Below are positions 54,422-64,000 of a stretch of DNA of 64,000 nt, in pieces. The notes beneath the pieces were generated by a model. The model saw nothing but the letters and a program-made list of their open reading frames with translations, was not told the DNA's origin and did not search any database. The translations under genes were made by a program, and so were the position numbers. The stretch is from assembly GCA_963575745.1 (NCBI GenBank), contig CAUYUJ010019604.1:721170-785169 (forward strand), in the 5' to 3' direction. The DNA is from Prorocentrum cordatum (lineage: Eukaryota; Sar; Dinophyceae; Prorocentrales; Prorocentraceae). Position 1 is the first letter of the stretch. Every line of letters starts with the position of its first letter.

Positions 54422-57400
54422 ATGTCGTCTCGAGACCGTGGGCAGACTCAGATGGAGGCTGATCTGATGGACCTCGAAGCATTTGGGCCCCCGACCCCGT
54501 CGAAAGGTGGCAGTGGTCTCAGTGCAACGCCGCGCAAGGGGAAGCAGTACGGGCCGTGCATGGTCTGCGGGTTGCTGAAACCCGACATGCCCTCGAACAG
54601 CAAGTTCTGCTGGGATGACAAGAGGACGTTCGACGCGATGATGAAGCAAGCCAAGGACCAGGACAAGAAGAACGGCAACACCGAGGGTCAGGACAGGCTC
54701 AACAAGATGAAGGACGAGGCTGGCGATCCCCCCAGCGATTTCAGCAACGCAGTCGTCGACTTCGCCACTCAGAGCCCAGCGACGGGGAGAGGCGTGAAGC
54801 GCACCGCGGTTGACATGATGCAGTTGTTGAGCAAATACTCCGCCAAGACGCAGCTGCGCCAAGAGACCAAGAAGGTCAAGATGCACAAGGCCCGATGGAT
54901 GAAGTTGGCGACCGAGCAGTTCATGTTCCCTGCTCACATTGCCGAGGCGGAATGGACCAAGGCAAAGAACGAGACGCCGCTCAAGCTGCAAGATAATCAG
55001 GGCCCTGAGGGCGAGTTGCGCTTGCCGATGCCCGTCGAGGAGGCAATCGTCGCAGCGAACATCTCAGAGCACGAGAGGTCCATGGTGTTGGAGTCGAAGA
55101 AGAGGAGGGTCACAGGCGAGCAGCAGGTGGAGGAGGGGCGATCCAGCTTGGTCGAGGGCCACGCGAGCTTCAACGACTCGATGTTCGACAACGTGGGAGG
55201 TGGTGCGTTCGCACACGGTGGCGGCTTTATTTCGGGATCGGGCTGTGGTTCTTTCAGCGGCTTCTCCGACGGCGCGAGCACGTCATCCGCAGGAATGGTC
55301 GTGATCAACGCCAGCGCCGACAAAAAGCCGACACAGAAGCAAGAGAAGGCGTGGGACGAAATCAATCGCTTGAAGCTGCAAGATTTCATCAAGGAGAAGT
55401 CCAAGGACGGCGTTACCAAGATCACGCAGGTCTTCTTATCCTCGGAGAAGGCTTACAATGATACAGCGCAGCGCATCTTCGGTGATGGCGCCGTCGAGAA
55501 TCAGCTCAGGTATGTGGACGTGATGTTGAATCGCATGGACTTCTTGCGCTTCATATTTGTCCACCCGGGGAACGAGAACGAGGAGAGCTTCGGGCTGATG
55601 GGAGTCCTCGACGGGGCAGGTAAGACCTCACTCCAGGCTGCGGTAAAGGCGCTGGCCGTGGTGGATGCGGCGCTGGAGGCGACGCCAGACCCAGACCCAA
55701 ACACGTTGAAGATCGTTCCAGCGGCGGACGTGCTGAATAAGATCAAGTTGGCGCAGCAGGCCTTGGCAAGCACATCAACAACAGGACAGTGCAAGTCGCT
55801 CTTCACGAAAGCCGGGTGGGACAACACCAACGCGAAGTTCGGAGATGGCAGCGGCTTCACTCAGATGGAGTTCCATCGGTTTGCACGAAGCGTCCGCGAG
55901 GTGCGGTACCAACTCGAGACTACGCTGAAGGCCCACGACGATCCGGGAGTGGGAAAGCTGGGTGAGGCCGTCGATGCAGTGGACGAGGTCATGAAGACTA
56001 AGACCTACACAGGGGCCAAGATTGAAAATATTACAGCCATCATGAACAGCGACGGGATGCAGGAGATCGTGAAGCAGCCCTTCGTCCAGTCTGCGCTCAA
56101 GTCCATGGGGTGGACCTCGGCCGATGCAGATGATGGTGCCGTCAAGCTCGGTGGCCCGACTTCCCCCCTCTTCGAGAGCGGCATAGTGCAATTTAAGGAG
56201 TTGCTCAAGCTCTCGTTCTGCTCGCGCCTCAGCAAATTCCGCTTGCTCTCTCTCATCGCCGCGAAGAAAGATCTGGGCGCGGCGATGCCGATCACCAACC
56301 CCGAGGACTTGCCCGTGTTCTATCGGTTTAACGAGTTCGACATGATGGCCAAGTACGCCACAACGGAGGACCAGGGCCACGCCGTGAAGAAAGCAGTGAC
56401 CGATGCCACCGCCTTGATTGCTAAGCTTACGAAGGTCTGCTGCGCTGGCATCTCAGAGTGCCTGAACAACGTCTCAGGGTTTGACAAAAAGCAGGAGAAG
56501 GAGCGGGAGGCTTTGAGGAAGCAGGCGGATGCCGAGGCACTGAAGAAATCGAAGGAGGAGGAAAAGAGAGCAAGTGCCGCGGCCAAGAAGAAGGCTCAGG
56601 AGCGCCAGAACATCAAGCAAGCCGAGGTGGCGCTGCTAAACCAAGTGCATGAAGTGATTGAGGACATCCGTAAGTACGACACCGCGGCAGATGTGAAGGA
56701 CGCGCTTACCACGAAGAGCATCGATACCAATGTGGGCATCCCGTACATCGTAATGAAGCACGACTGCATGTCCAAGATCGTACAAGAACGCTCGGTCAAA
56801 GCGGCAGTGGGAGTCTTCAAGATCCAATACCCCAGCTCAGTGCAAGCCAGTAAAGATGGCCGCGGGCAGACCCCGTTCACCAACGAGCAGAAGGACCACA
56901 TCCGCAAGGCCATGCTCGAGACCGGACCAGGGGCGACGATCAAGTACAAGTCCACCGGAGCGAACGACCCGAACACGCTGGCCGTGAAGGCAGTCGAGTC
57001 GGTCAGCTTGTTCGCGTGCTCGTCGGGGGCTTCGTATACGGGCTTGGAGAAGCATGGGCTTGCGACGATGCGTTACACGATCGCAGGCCAGCGCGAATAT
57101 GCAGTGTTGTCGTGGACGGACCTGCTGGCCTACGCCACGAAAGTGGGCACGGAGATGAAGGACTCCAGCACCATCGAGGAGTTCACCCAGGGGATCGTCA
57201 ACTCTTTGAACTCCAAGGAAAGCCTCGACGTGTACAAAGAGGCTGGCGGGAAGATCTACAGAGGCATCGCTGGCCCAGAATCCACTTCCTTCTTGCCGAT
57301 GGGGTGCATCATCGTTGAGCGCACGCTCGGCGATTCCAATGTCATCGGCTTCCGCACAGGCTCGCTGTATTCGTCCACGGCCCCCATGGAGTCATTCAAG

Positions 57401-57496
57401 TCCTACGCCGAGTGCTACAAGAACGTCCATGGAGTTGAAAATCCAGTGTCGAAGTTCTGGTCGATGTTGCAGGGCATGATTGAGCCCAGTGCGTAG
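54422..57496 (+). CDS. gene 3B: large uncharacterised protein (1,024 aa)
   Basis: ATG 54422 (MSSRDRGQ); the frame extends 15 codons upstream without ATG. Cys46, Cys49 and Cys63 (CMVC ... KFC) may bind a metal. 55-220 is Lys-rich. About 235-290 is a Gly/Ser linker. 300-680 has long helical segments with paired Asp/Lys. 687-733 is a strong charged coiled-coil stretch (KKQEKEREALRKQADAEALK and onwards). The C-terminal 150 residues are globular with a GGKIYRGIAGPE and GCIIVERTLGDSNVIGF block, which also occurs in the broken gene 3A at 16620-16740. No catalytic motif recognised; probably nuclear or structural. No introns. Codon use is uniform and GC3-rich throughout, so the frame is real. Confidence 0.75.
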   Translation: MSSRDRGQTQMEADLMDLEAFGPPTPSKGGSGLSATPRKGKQYGPCMVCGLLKPDMPSNSKFCWDDKRTFDAMMKQAKDQDKKNGNTEGQDRLNKMKDEAGDPPSDFSNAVVDFATQSPATGRGVKRTAVDMMQLLSKYSAKTQLRQETKKVKMHKARWMKLATEQFMFPAHIAEAEWTKAKNETPLKLQDNQGPEGELRLPMPVEEAIVAANISEHERSMVLESKKRRVTGEQQVEEGRSSLVEGHASFNDSMFDNVGGGAFAHGGGFISGSGCGSFSGFSDGASTSSAGMVVINASADKKPTQKQEKAWDEINRLKLQDFIKEKSKDGVTKITQVFLSSEKAYNDTAQRIFGDGAVENQLRYVDVMLNRMDFLRFIFVHPGNENEESFGLMGVLDGAGKTSLQAAVKALAVVDAALEATPDPDPNTLKIVPAADVLNKIKLAQQALASTSTTGQCKSLFTKAGWDNTNAKFGDGSGFTQMEFHRFARSVREVRYQLETTLKAHDDPGVGKLGEAVDAVDEVMKTKTYTGAKIENITAIMNSDGMQEIVKQPFVQSALKSMGWTSADADDGAVKLGGPTSPLFESGIVQFKELLKLSFCSRLSKFRLLSLIAAKKDLGAAMPITNPEDLPVFYRFNEFDMMAKYATTEDQGHAVKKAVTDATALIAKLTKVCCAGISECLNNVSGFDKKQEKEREALRKQADAEALKKSKEEEKRASAAAKKKAQERQNIKQAEVALLNQVHEVIEDIRKYDTAADVKDALTTKSIDTNVGIPYIVMKHDCMSKIVQERSVKAAVGVFKIQYPSSVQASKDGRGQTPFTNEQKDHIRKAMLETGPGATIKYKSTGANDPNTLAVKAVESVSLFACSSGASYTGLEKHGLATMRYTIAGQREYAVLSWTDLLAYATKVGTEMKDSSTIEEFTQGIVNSLNSKESLDVYKEAGGKIYRGIAGPESTSFLPMGCIIVERTLGDSNVIGFRTGSLYSSTAPMESFKSYAECYKNVHGVENPVSKFWSMLQGMIEPSA

Positions 57497-58204
57497 CTTC
57501 AGGAGTCAGGTCAATGCGAGATGCGAGCTGCGAGAGTCAATGTGAGTTTGTTTCGAATTGTGTTTCGATGGTAGCTGAGCTGCACAGTGATTTGTGCAGA
57601 CACGGGGATCCCGACGGGGATAATGTCACCTCGAAGCAGATACTGCTCATTCTCCTTTTTCCCTCCCCCTCCCCCAGTTGCTCGCGGACTCGTCCTCCTC
57701 CACCTAGCCTACTCCCCCCTCCTCCTCCAAGTTCTGCTCCTCCCCCCTCCTTCACGTTCCTCCTTCTTCCCATCTTCCCCGCAAGGGAGCGCACCCAACC
57801 GTGAGAGTCGCGGGGAGAGGAGGACGAAGAAAAGAGAGACAAAGAGGAAGACGAGGATAGTAGATGGCATGAGGAGTTGGAGGAGGTAGAAGGGGAACAG
57901 TGGGAGGAAGTGGAGGATGAAGGACCAGAAGGAGGAGCATGATGTGGAGGTTCGCCAGGTGTTCTTGGAAGGGGGTCCTCATATCTCATCATGCTACCCT
58001 CCACTACCCAACTTATGCCAATGCAACTACCTCCACCACTAATATTCCCACTGCCACTGCCAACGCTACCGCACTACCACCGCAAATTGCACTGCCAGAC
58101 CGCCACTGCCATTACTATTACTACTGCGACAACTACCACTACCACTACCACTACCAACCACCACCACCACCACCACCACCACCACCACCACTTGTCTTTC
58201 GGTT
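57497..58204. other. 3' flank with GGA/TCC tracts and (ACC)n
   Basis: About 150 bp of T/G-rich sequence, a TCC tract (57660-57780), a purine tract (57805-57935), then a CCACTACC to CACCACCACC microsatellite (58000-58192). No credible gene. Confidence 0.7.
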
Positions 58205-58228
58205 GCGTAGCCCTTTTTTGGCTGAGAG
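58205..58228 (+). other. relic spliced leader
   Basis: GCGTAGCCCTTTTTTGGCT followed by GAGAG: CGTAGCC, TTTT and GGCT of the leader are retained with two extra Ts. Twenty-six nt before ATG 58255. Confidence 0.55.
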
Positions 58229-58254
58229 GTGGGGTCCGTCATCCGAGAACCCAC

Positions 58255-58608
58255 ATGACTTCTAGGGCCCGTTCCAGGATTCTGGATTCGCCCCCAGCTG
58301 CTGCTGACCTGTCCAACCGTCGAGTTCGTGACGAGACCCATGGCGGCTTGTGGTCCGAAGAGAATATATTCCTCTTGCCGGACATTCCTGTGAAGCGCCA
58401 GCGTGTCACATGGCGCAAATACCCTACAGGCGTCTGGCTCTGCAAGCTCAAAGGCCTTCAAGCTGGCGAATCCAGAGTGGTCAGCGAGCCTGTGTTTTCT
58501 TCGCCCGCGTCTAGTGGCCGTGCGAGTGCTGTTACAGACACACCGTCGCCGTCGCCCAGGCCGACCAGTGCACTCGCATCCGAAGTTGTGGACCTCACAT
58601 CAGAATAG
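58255..58608 (+). CDS. 117-aa protein ending in a SUMO-interaction-like motif
   Basis: ATG 58255 (MTSRARSR) to TAG. Basic N-terminus, a central globular-looking segment (PDIPVKRQRVTWRKYPTG, VWLCKLKGL), then a Ser/Pro-rich linker (TPSPSPRPTS). The last eight residues are EVVDLTSE. Hydrophobic-hydrophobic-x-hydrophobic next to acidic or Ser residues (VVDLT) is the usual SUMO-interacting pattern; its C-terminal position is suggestive but short motifs occur by chance. Relic leader directly upstream; intronless; same strand as the preceding genes. Confidence 0.5.
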   Translation: MTSRARSRILDSPPAAADLSNRRVRDETHGGLWSEENIFLLPDIPVKRQRVTWRKYPTGVWLCKLKGLQAGESRVVSEPVFSSPASSGRASAVTDTPSPSPRPTSALASEVVDLTSE

Positions 58609-59139
58609 ATTGATAGAGTACTCTGACTCCCCGGGGGAACGGGAGCAGAAGCTGAGTGAAAAACTCAGAGACGCCGCGCCGGCATCATCGTCGTCAGGTC
58701 GCCGATGTCGCCGCCGCCGCCGCCATCGTATCCCTCATCTTGCTGCTTTTCCTCTTCGGTCTCCTCTGCTCCTGCGTTTGCTGCTGCTCCTCCTCCTCCT
58801 CCTCCGCCTCCTCCCCCCTCCCCCTCAGGACAATCGGATAATATGGGCGTGCGAATCGAATCGAATCCACCTCCCCCCAGTGGGCCCTGCGTCCTGGGCG
58901 GGCTCCTGACGGCTGACGGGCCCTGAGTGCGAGGAAACGCGAGGAGGAGCAGGAGGAGAATCGTCAGCAGGAGCGGGGGCACGAGGATGAAGGAGGAGCG
59001 CCAGGAGAAAACGGAGAGAAGGAGGAGGAGGAGGAGGACTAGGAGGAGGTCTTCTTGGGGTATCCAAAGCGGTCGCGGGTCACGCCGAGGCGCGGGGCCC
59101 TGGCGGGGTTATCTGTGGCGTTCGGTGAAAATTACTATG
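58609..59139. other. low-complexity spacer (CCG, TCC and GGA tracts)
   Basis: A CCGCCG run (58708-58725), a TCCTCC tract (58788-58825) and a GAGGAG tract (58930-59050). Frames are repeat translation; no gene seen. Confidence 0.6.
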
Positions 59140-59660
59140 GTTGGGGGCCTCTTGGGGGCCTCTTGGGGCCTCTTGGGCGCCTCTTGGGCGCCTCTTGGGC
59201 ACCCCTTCGGGACCTTTGGGCCGAAAGGCTTGGATTTTCGGTTCGTGTTCCCTCTGGTGCCCCTTTTGGGGCCGACTTGGGGCCCGCTTGGGCCGTCTTG
59301 GGCGCCTCTTGGGCCGTCTTGGGGCGCTCTCAGGCCGTCTCGGGTTCCTCTTGGAGGCCTCTTGGGCCGTTTTGGGGTGGTCTTGGGGGCCTCTTGGGCC
59401 GTCTTGGAGCGTCGGAAAGCCTAAAAGGCGAGAACGCTAAAATCTTTCGAAAAGCGACGGGAAAATTAACGATTTTTGCCTTTGGGTCCCTCTTGGGATG
59501 CCTCCTGGAGGCCTCTTGGGGCGCCCTGGAAGCCTCTTGCGCCATCTTGAGACCATCTTGGGCGTCTTCGGGCGATCGTTCGGCGACTCGGGGCCCTCTT
59601 GGACCGTCTTGGGGGCTTCCTGGGCCGTCATGGAAGCCTTGGGGAACTCTAGGGAGGTGC
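59140..59660 (-). repeat. degenerate CTTGGGGGCCTCTTGGG minisatellite
   Basis: Units of CTCTTGGGC(G/C)CC repeat through about 520 bp with a non-repeat break (about 59410-59480). The core is the reverse complement of the repeat at 43840-44340. Confidence 0.8.
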
Positions 59661-59670
59661 CCTGGTCGCC

Positions 59671-59997
59671 ATGGCCGCCCAGAGACCCCGCGGGAGTAGG
59701 GCCGGTGCGCGCGGCGACGTGCGGCGGGGAGATGGGGGGTCCCATAGAAGATTACAGGAACCCTACCAGACAGCAGTTGGCATTCTAGCACGCCTCAGCG
59801 TGCCAGGGGACTCGGTGGCGGATAAGGCCGCGAAACCAGACGCACGGCGCCGCCTCGTGTCCCACGACCGTCTCGTGGACTCACTTCTCCGACTCGGCGA
59901 ACGCCCGTCCTCCGACATTACCCTCGCACATCCAAGTCCGATGCGACGGAGACTCGACATCGATCTGCCACCGTTCGCACTTGCCACAACTATGTAG
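59671..59997 (+). CDS. unrecognised 108-aa open frame
   Basis: Open frame with Arg/Asp/Leu-rich composition (RRRLVSHDRLVDSLLRLGE). The first 30 codons overlap the minisatellite edge. A minus-strand frame covers the same DNA. Support is weak. Confidence 0.15.
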   Translation: MAAQRPRGSRAGARGDVRRGDGGSHRRLQEPYQTAVGILARLSVPGDSVADKAAKPDARRRLVSHDRLVDSLLRLGERPSSDITLAHPSPMRRRLDIDLPPFALATTM

Positions 59998-60299
59998 ACC
60001 TGCTTCTTGGCGTCGCTGTGCCGCCCACGGGGATGGACACCATCAACTTGGTAAGCCGCCGACCGCGATACACAAACTGTAACTAGTGCAGAAACTTCTG
60101 CAAACTCAGCATGTCAACTCCGCCCTCGAGGCCCCCACCGTAGTGGTCCGCGGCCAATCTCCACTGTCTCGCTCGAGAGAAGTAATTGTCGAACTCGTTG
60201 ATGGGAGGGGTGGTCCGATCCGTTCCTGCGAACTCGTCACTGCTGAAATTCCAACAGTGCCGATCTTCAGTAATGCCACTCGCCGTATTTCATCCACTT

Positions 60300-62080
60300 G
60301 CCGAGATCGGGTTCTACTCCGCGGGCAGAAGATAAGCGATGATCGCCGAGACTGGACACCGTACGTGGCGAGACCTCGCGGCCTCGGGCATGTCCGCGGG
60401 CTCTCCGACAACGCGAGGCCATACCTTGGTCATGGTTGCACGTACCCGAGGTTTTGAGAGCCAAACTTGACGCGAAAGTATTGATCCGGGGTCGTCTTGA
60501 GGAAGGCGTAGCGCCAGCGGCGTCGTGGTGCATCGCCCTCGACGAAGGGATCCCGCTGCTGCTGCGAGTCGCTTCCTCTGGACCACCATGCCCGCGACGT
60601 GGACTCCGTACACCGTGTGTCGACGCCGCCTGGGGCCCAGCTCTCTGGAACTTGGCCGTCGCCGCGAGCCGCCTCGATGCTCGAGCGAATCGCCGAAGTT
60701 TGGCGTGCTGGGTGCCCGACTTCGCCACGCGCTTGCGAGCTGCATCCCGAGCCTGCCGATTGCCGCCTCCCCAGTCCACGCCCAGGTTCGCGTCCAGGAA
60801 CGTGGCGTTGATCGCGATGCCCCGCCGACGAGGTGCACGCACGACCAGGCGCGCGCCCCCTGAGCACGAGCAGGTGCGGACAATCTTCGGCGAGAGGCGC
60901 AACTGCTGCTCCTCAGAGAACTTGACCGTCGAGGTGATGCCCTTGATGGGAGTGGTCCGCACGTGGCGTCGAGAGCCCATTGGATATACCGTCTATCAGC
61001 AACCTTTCCGAAAAGGTGAGATGTGCGATGCAGAACTTCTGAACCACCCAGTACGTCGTGCGACGTGCAAAGCGGTTTCCATTTCGCAATTCTTGGACCA
61101 CCGACCGCGTCGGTTGAAATAAACTTGACAGCGAATCCAGTTGTGCGACCACCCTCGGACACATGCAGAGCTGGAGCTCGAGGAAAAACACCACGGGCGG
61201 GAAGCCGAGCTTGATGACTCCCTTGACCAGCGGACCGAACTCGATGCGAACCAATGTCCGCCAAATAATGCCCATGAGGTATGCCAAGCTTGCTCTCGAC
61301 CCAATCGTCGAGTGCTCTGACAAATGCTTCACGTAGCGCACTGTTGTTTGCCACCGCTGCATCCCACACGGCTCATGCTCAACGGTCCAATGCTGCATGA
61401 GATGTCCACGGCACATGAACCACCCACGACACAGCTTGGCGAGCAAGCCAATCATACGATCGTCTCTGCTTTTCTTTCCCCAAAGGCCGACCTATGACGA
61501 CCATGACCTGCCATGGCCAACTCAATCTTTCCTCTATCATCTGATATAGCAAACACAGTTCAGCACGAGCGGCGTCAGGTAACCTTTCCAGGTCGGCTGG
61601 CGATATGCGGTCTATCTCAACCCCTGCTTTGCTTTCGATCGGAGAGAGTTGACCGCAGCTCGGCGACAGTGATCGGTTCCAGTGACTCAATCTGCGCGTG
61701 TTCACGAATACATGCGCTGGTATCTTGCATCATGCGAAGCGTAAGTGTGTCAGTTTTCACACATCGTGCAATCTGCGTACCTTCCGATCTCTGATGTCCA
61801 ACAGGTGTACGTAACACTGGCCCTCCTCGTGAAGCTCATCCGCGACGGGCGGATGCTCTTTGATACTTTTGTGAGCCACTCTGACTGCAGGTGTCGTGGC
61901 GATCCAGTCCTGGAACTCCTTCAAGGATGCTGACGCGGCCTTGTACTCGGCGCAGCGTGCACCCCGAAAGGCCGAAGCCTCCAAGTGCTTGAGCCGCTCC
62001 AGACTGAGATTGCCGAGGTTTAGGAGGTCGCGCTGAAGCTCTGTTCATGCACCAATGCTGGGGAGCCTGATCAAGCAAGT
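60300..62080 (-). pseudogene. LINE-type (non-LTR) reverse transcriptase remnant
   Basis: Read on the minus strand, typical LINE ORF2 words occur in order but across several frames. AHKSIKEHPPV lies near 61850 (pre-RT region). SPADLERLPDAARAELCLLY and SWPWQVMVVIGRPLGKEK span 61620-61470 (RT start). IGLLAKLCRGWFMCRG and HLMQHW follow at 61450-61385, then GFPPVVFFLELQL (about 61190), LGVDWGGGNRQARDAARKR (about 60790) and a GRCTTTPLALRLPQDDP tail (about 60520). The YVDD box was not found. At least five frame changes. No target duplication, poly-A tail or intact endonuclease identified. Orientation is opposite to all the main genes. Confidence 0.6.
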
Positions 62081-62330
62081 CCGTCGGGCGCGCTATTTCC
62101 GATCTTAACTCCAGCTTCGCACAAGTGTTGAGCTTGAGCAGACCCTTTCTTCCTGCTTCGATGTCGAAACAACTTCTGATTCACTGAAGGAGCACTAGTT
62201 CACCAACTGTGCCAGGCTGGCTGCGAATATGAACTGCTTGGTGGACTGGTATTCCTGTGAGCTGAACACCTCCTGCACGCGACTGCCGTGGGGGATCCAG
62301 CTGGTGGCGAGCTGCGATGGTCTTCTCAAC

Positions 62331-63081
62331 TTAAGTGGCCCAGGCAGCGTACCGGTTGCTGATGTGCGTGTCCAATTTGAAACGCCAGCGACTGGCGAAT
62401 AGCAGGCCGATCTGAATCGGGTGTGTGTGTGGTTTGGGCCAGCCAACTCGAGACGAAACAACGGACCACGTAGAGAGAGGGATGGAGAAAGACGGCTGAG
62501 CAGCACCAGCGGACGCGGGGAGAGGAGCAGCCAGACCAGCTCCGCTGGATTCCACCCCTCCAGGACAATCGCTGGGTTGGGCCCCGCGCTCCCCCACAGG
62601 TGCCGGGCGCGCTCTCAGGTTCCTGGAGGGCCTTCCGGGAAGTTGAAGAACTCGCAATCCTGCGCCTACAGAGATGACAGATGCTGGACGCCGGCAAGCC
62701 AAGGTGACCTGAGAGCTCGCAAACATAGATTCGCCTCGGCCTGATTCAAGATCTTAAACACCTCCAGAGCTCTCGACCTCCGCCGCGGGCTTCAAGCTAG
62801 ACTCTTCCGGCCCAAGGGTCCTCTTCCCCCTCGGACTCGAAGTCAAAATCCTACTCATCTTCCAGCGACGCCTTACAAAGACCAGGATCGGACACAAAAG
62901 GGGCGCCAGACGAATCGCCCCTGCTGCTAGTGTCCTCCCTGGGTCCTACTTCGGGCTCGCGCCTCAGAAGATCCGAAAACATCTCCTCGCAAAGCTCCTT
63001 CTGTTTCTCCCGAGCGAGCTCGCGCCTGGCCCGCAGCTTCTGCCGAGACTGACTAGAGAAAGAGCCTGCCGTGGGACCCAA
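62331..63081 (-). pseudogene. minus-strand coding-like fragments upstream of the LINE
   Basis: 62851-63081 (76 aa: Arg/Glu-rich helix QKLRARRELAREKQKELCEE then an acidic/Ser tail) and 62331-62726 (131 aa) have protein-like composition and lie 5' of the LINE RT on the same strand. They may be its N-terminal region or an unrelated gene. No motif recognised. Confidence 0.25.
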
Positions 63082-63180
63082 CTTTGGCCTGCATGCGTGG
63101 AAGAGTTGGTGCCACGTCGAGCCTTCTCATCATTATTGTAGTGGCCTCCGGCCAGTGCCGCCGATCCGGGGCGCTCGGGA

Positions 63181-63420
63181 TGATCATGATGGTGATGGTG
63201 ATGGTGATGTGACGATGGTGATGGTGATGGTGGTGGAGATGGTGATGATCCCAGCCCGCCCCCCCCACCCCCCCTCCTCTCTTCTGTCCCCCCCCACCTG
63301 TCTCCTGTCCCCTCCCCCCCCCTCTCTCCTTTCCCTCCCCCTCCCTCCTCTCCTGTCCCCCCCCTCCCCTCTCTCCTGTCCACCCCCCCTTTCACAATTA
63401 CTCAATATGAATACTATTCT
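63181..63420. repeat. (GATGGT)n then C-rich tract
   Basis: 63181-63248 is GATGGTGATG repeats. 63250-63395 is nearly pure CCCCTCTC/CCCCCC with short CTGTCC interruptions. Confidence 0.9.
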
Positions 63421-63517
63421 CCCTCCCCCTGATGACGTCTTTTGCGTATTCGCCCCCCCCCTCCCCGCGTATTGTTTTTTTAACACACACGATTCCCGGA
63501 GTTGGGTTTTCGCCTGC

Positions 63518-63518
<1 letters not shown>

Positions 63519-63550
<32 letters not shown>
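63519..63550. repeat. poly(T) run of 32
   Basis: Uninterrupted T run. On the minus strand it is an A32 tract, as left by retrotransposition, but no element body was recognised next to it. Confidence 0.95.
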
Positions 63551-63553
<3 letters not shown>

Positions 63554-63714
63554 GTTGCTCTCGCTGAGGCGCCGGCCTCATTTCTGCTCCCGAATCGTTC
63601 CGAATCGTGCTCCCGCTGCAGCGTGGGCCTCATTTTCGGATCGGTGTTTTGCCTCCGTCGTTCAGGATGGCGTTCTCGCCCCAGCGCGGGCCTCTTTCTC
63701 GCGCGCCCATCCGC

Positions 63715-63901
63715 CCGCCACCACCGCGCCGCACCACGCCCCGCCCCGCCGCACGCACACCCACCGCCACTTCCACCCACCAACGCACGCACGCACGCAC
63801 GCGCACCACCACCGCGCACCGCCACCACCACCGCACTACCCCACCCACCACCACCACGCTACACCGCGTCACACCACATCACACGCGCGCACACACAGAC
63901 A

Positions 63902-63993
<92 letters not shown>

Positions 63994-64000
63994 CGGCACG
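63715..64000. repeat. CCACCGC-rich DNA then (ACGC)n to the window end
   Basis: 63715-63860 is CACCACCGC-type low complexity. 63901-63994 is a pure ACGC tetranucleotide array cut by the window edge. It is not the TTTAGGG telomere type. Confidence 0.95.

Noticed and set aside
63901-63994. Telomeric end
   Set aside because: ACGC tetranucleotides do not match the TTTAGGG type expected in dinoflagellates; a simple repeat running out of the window.

Overview
The window reads as nuclear DNA of a dinoflagellate. Four things point there. Degenerate copies of the dinoflagellate trans-spliced leader (core ATTTTGGCTCAAG) lie just upstream of several long open frames. Nearly all convincing genes sit on one strand. 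The sequence is GC-rich and packed with simple repeats. The mobile elements are a Copia LTR element with a methyltransferase-like insertion and a degraded LINE. No tRNA, rRNA, CRISPR array or bacterial-type operon signal was seen. Species cannot be fixed from sequence alone.

Layout. 1-8.5 kb: short, frame-broken coding-like stretches I could not name. 8.55-12.9 kb: a broken, intronless copy (A) of a large DDE-transposase-like gene, preceded by a relic spliced leader. 13.37-16.87 kb: another broken gene (3A), also behind a relic leader, with three in-frame stops and an 8-unit tandem array inside it. 17-26 kb: microsatellites, decayed coding-like sequence and very G-rich DNA. 26.02-33.77 kb: a 7.75-kb Copia element with 193/219-bp LTRs, a perfect 5-bp target duplication (CCAGG), a primer-binding site, Gag, protease, methyltransferase-like, integrase, RT and RNase H regions, and several inactivating lesions.

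35.85-42.47 kb: copy B of the DDE-like gene. It appears intact if two introns are removed (three exons, about 1,877 aa). It shares the DSSPQ and TDQGVES signatures and the C-terminal region with copy A. 43-50 kb: a small possible two-exon gene, a 248-aa ORF between ~320-bp direct repeats, a foldback repeat, about 1.4 kb of G-rich microsatellite and a small basic protein. 50.6-58.6 kb: a run of same-strand genes: a CCHC-like zinc-knuckle protein, a cytosine-C5 methyltransferase-like protein with all the main motifs in order, a 1,024-aa paralogue (3B) of the broken gene at 13.5 kb, and a 117-aa protein ending in a SUMO-interaction-like motif. 60.3-62.1 kb: a frame-shattered LINE reverse transcriptase on the minus strand. 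62.3-64 kb: low-complexity DNA.

The unifying reading is a locus built largely from recycled mRNAs. Relic leaders precede several genes, mostly intronless. One family is present both as an intron-containing apparently intact copy (B) and as a leader-bearing, intron-free, broken copy (A). DDE-like then gene 3 appear in the same order in both halves, so a larger mobile unit carrying a transposase-like gene, gene 3 and perhaps the methyltransferase is possible, but no matching termini were found.
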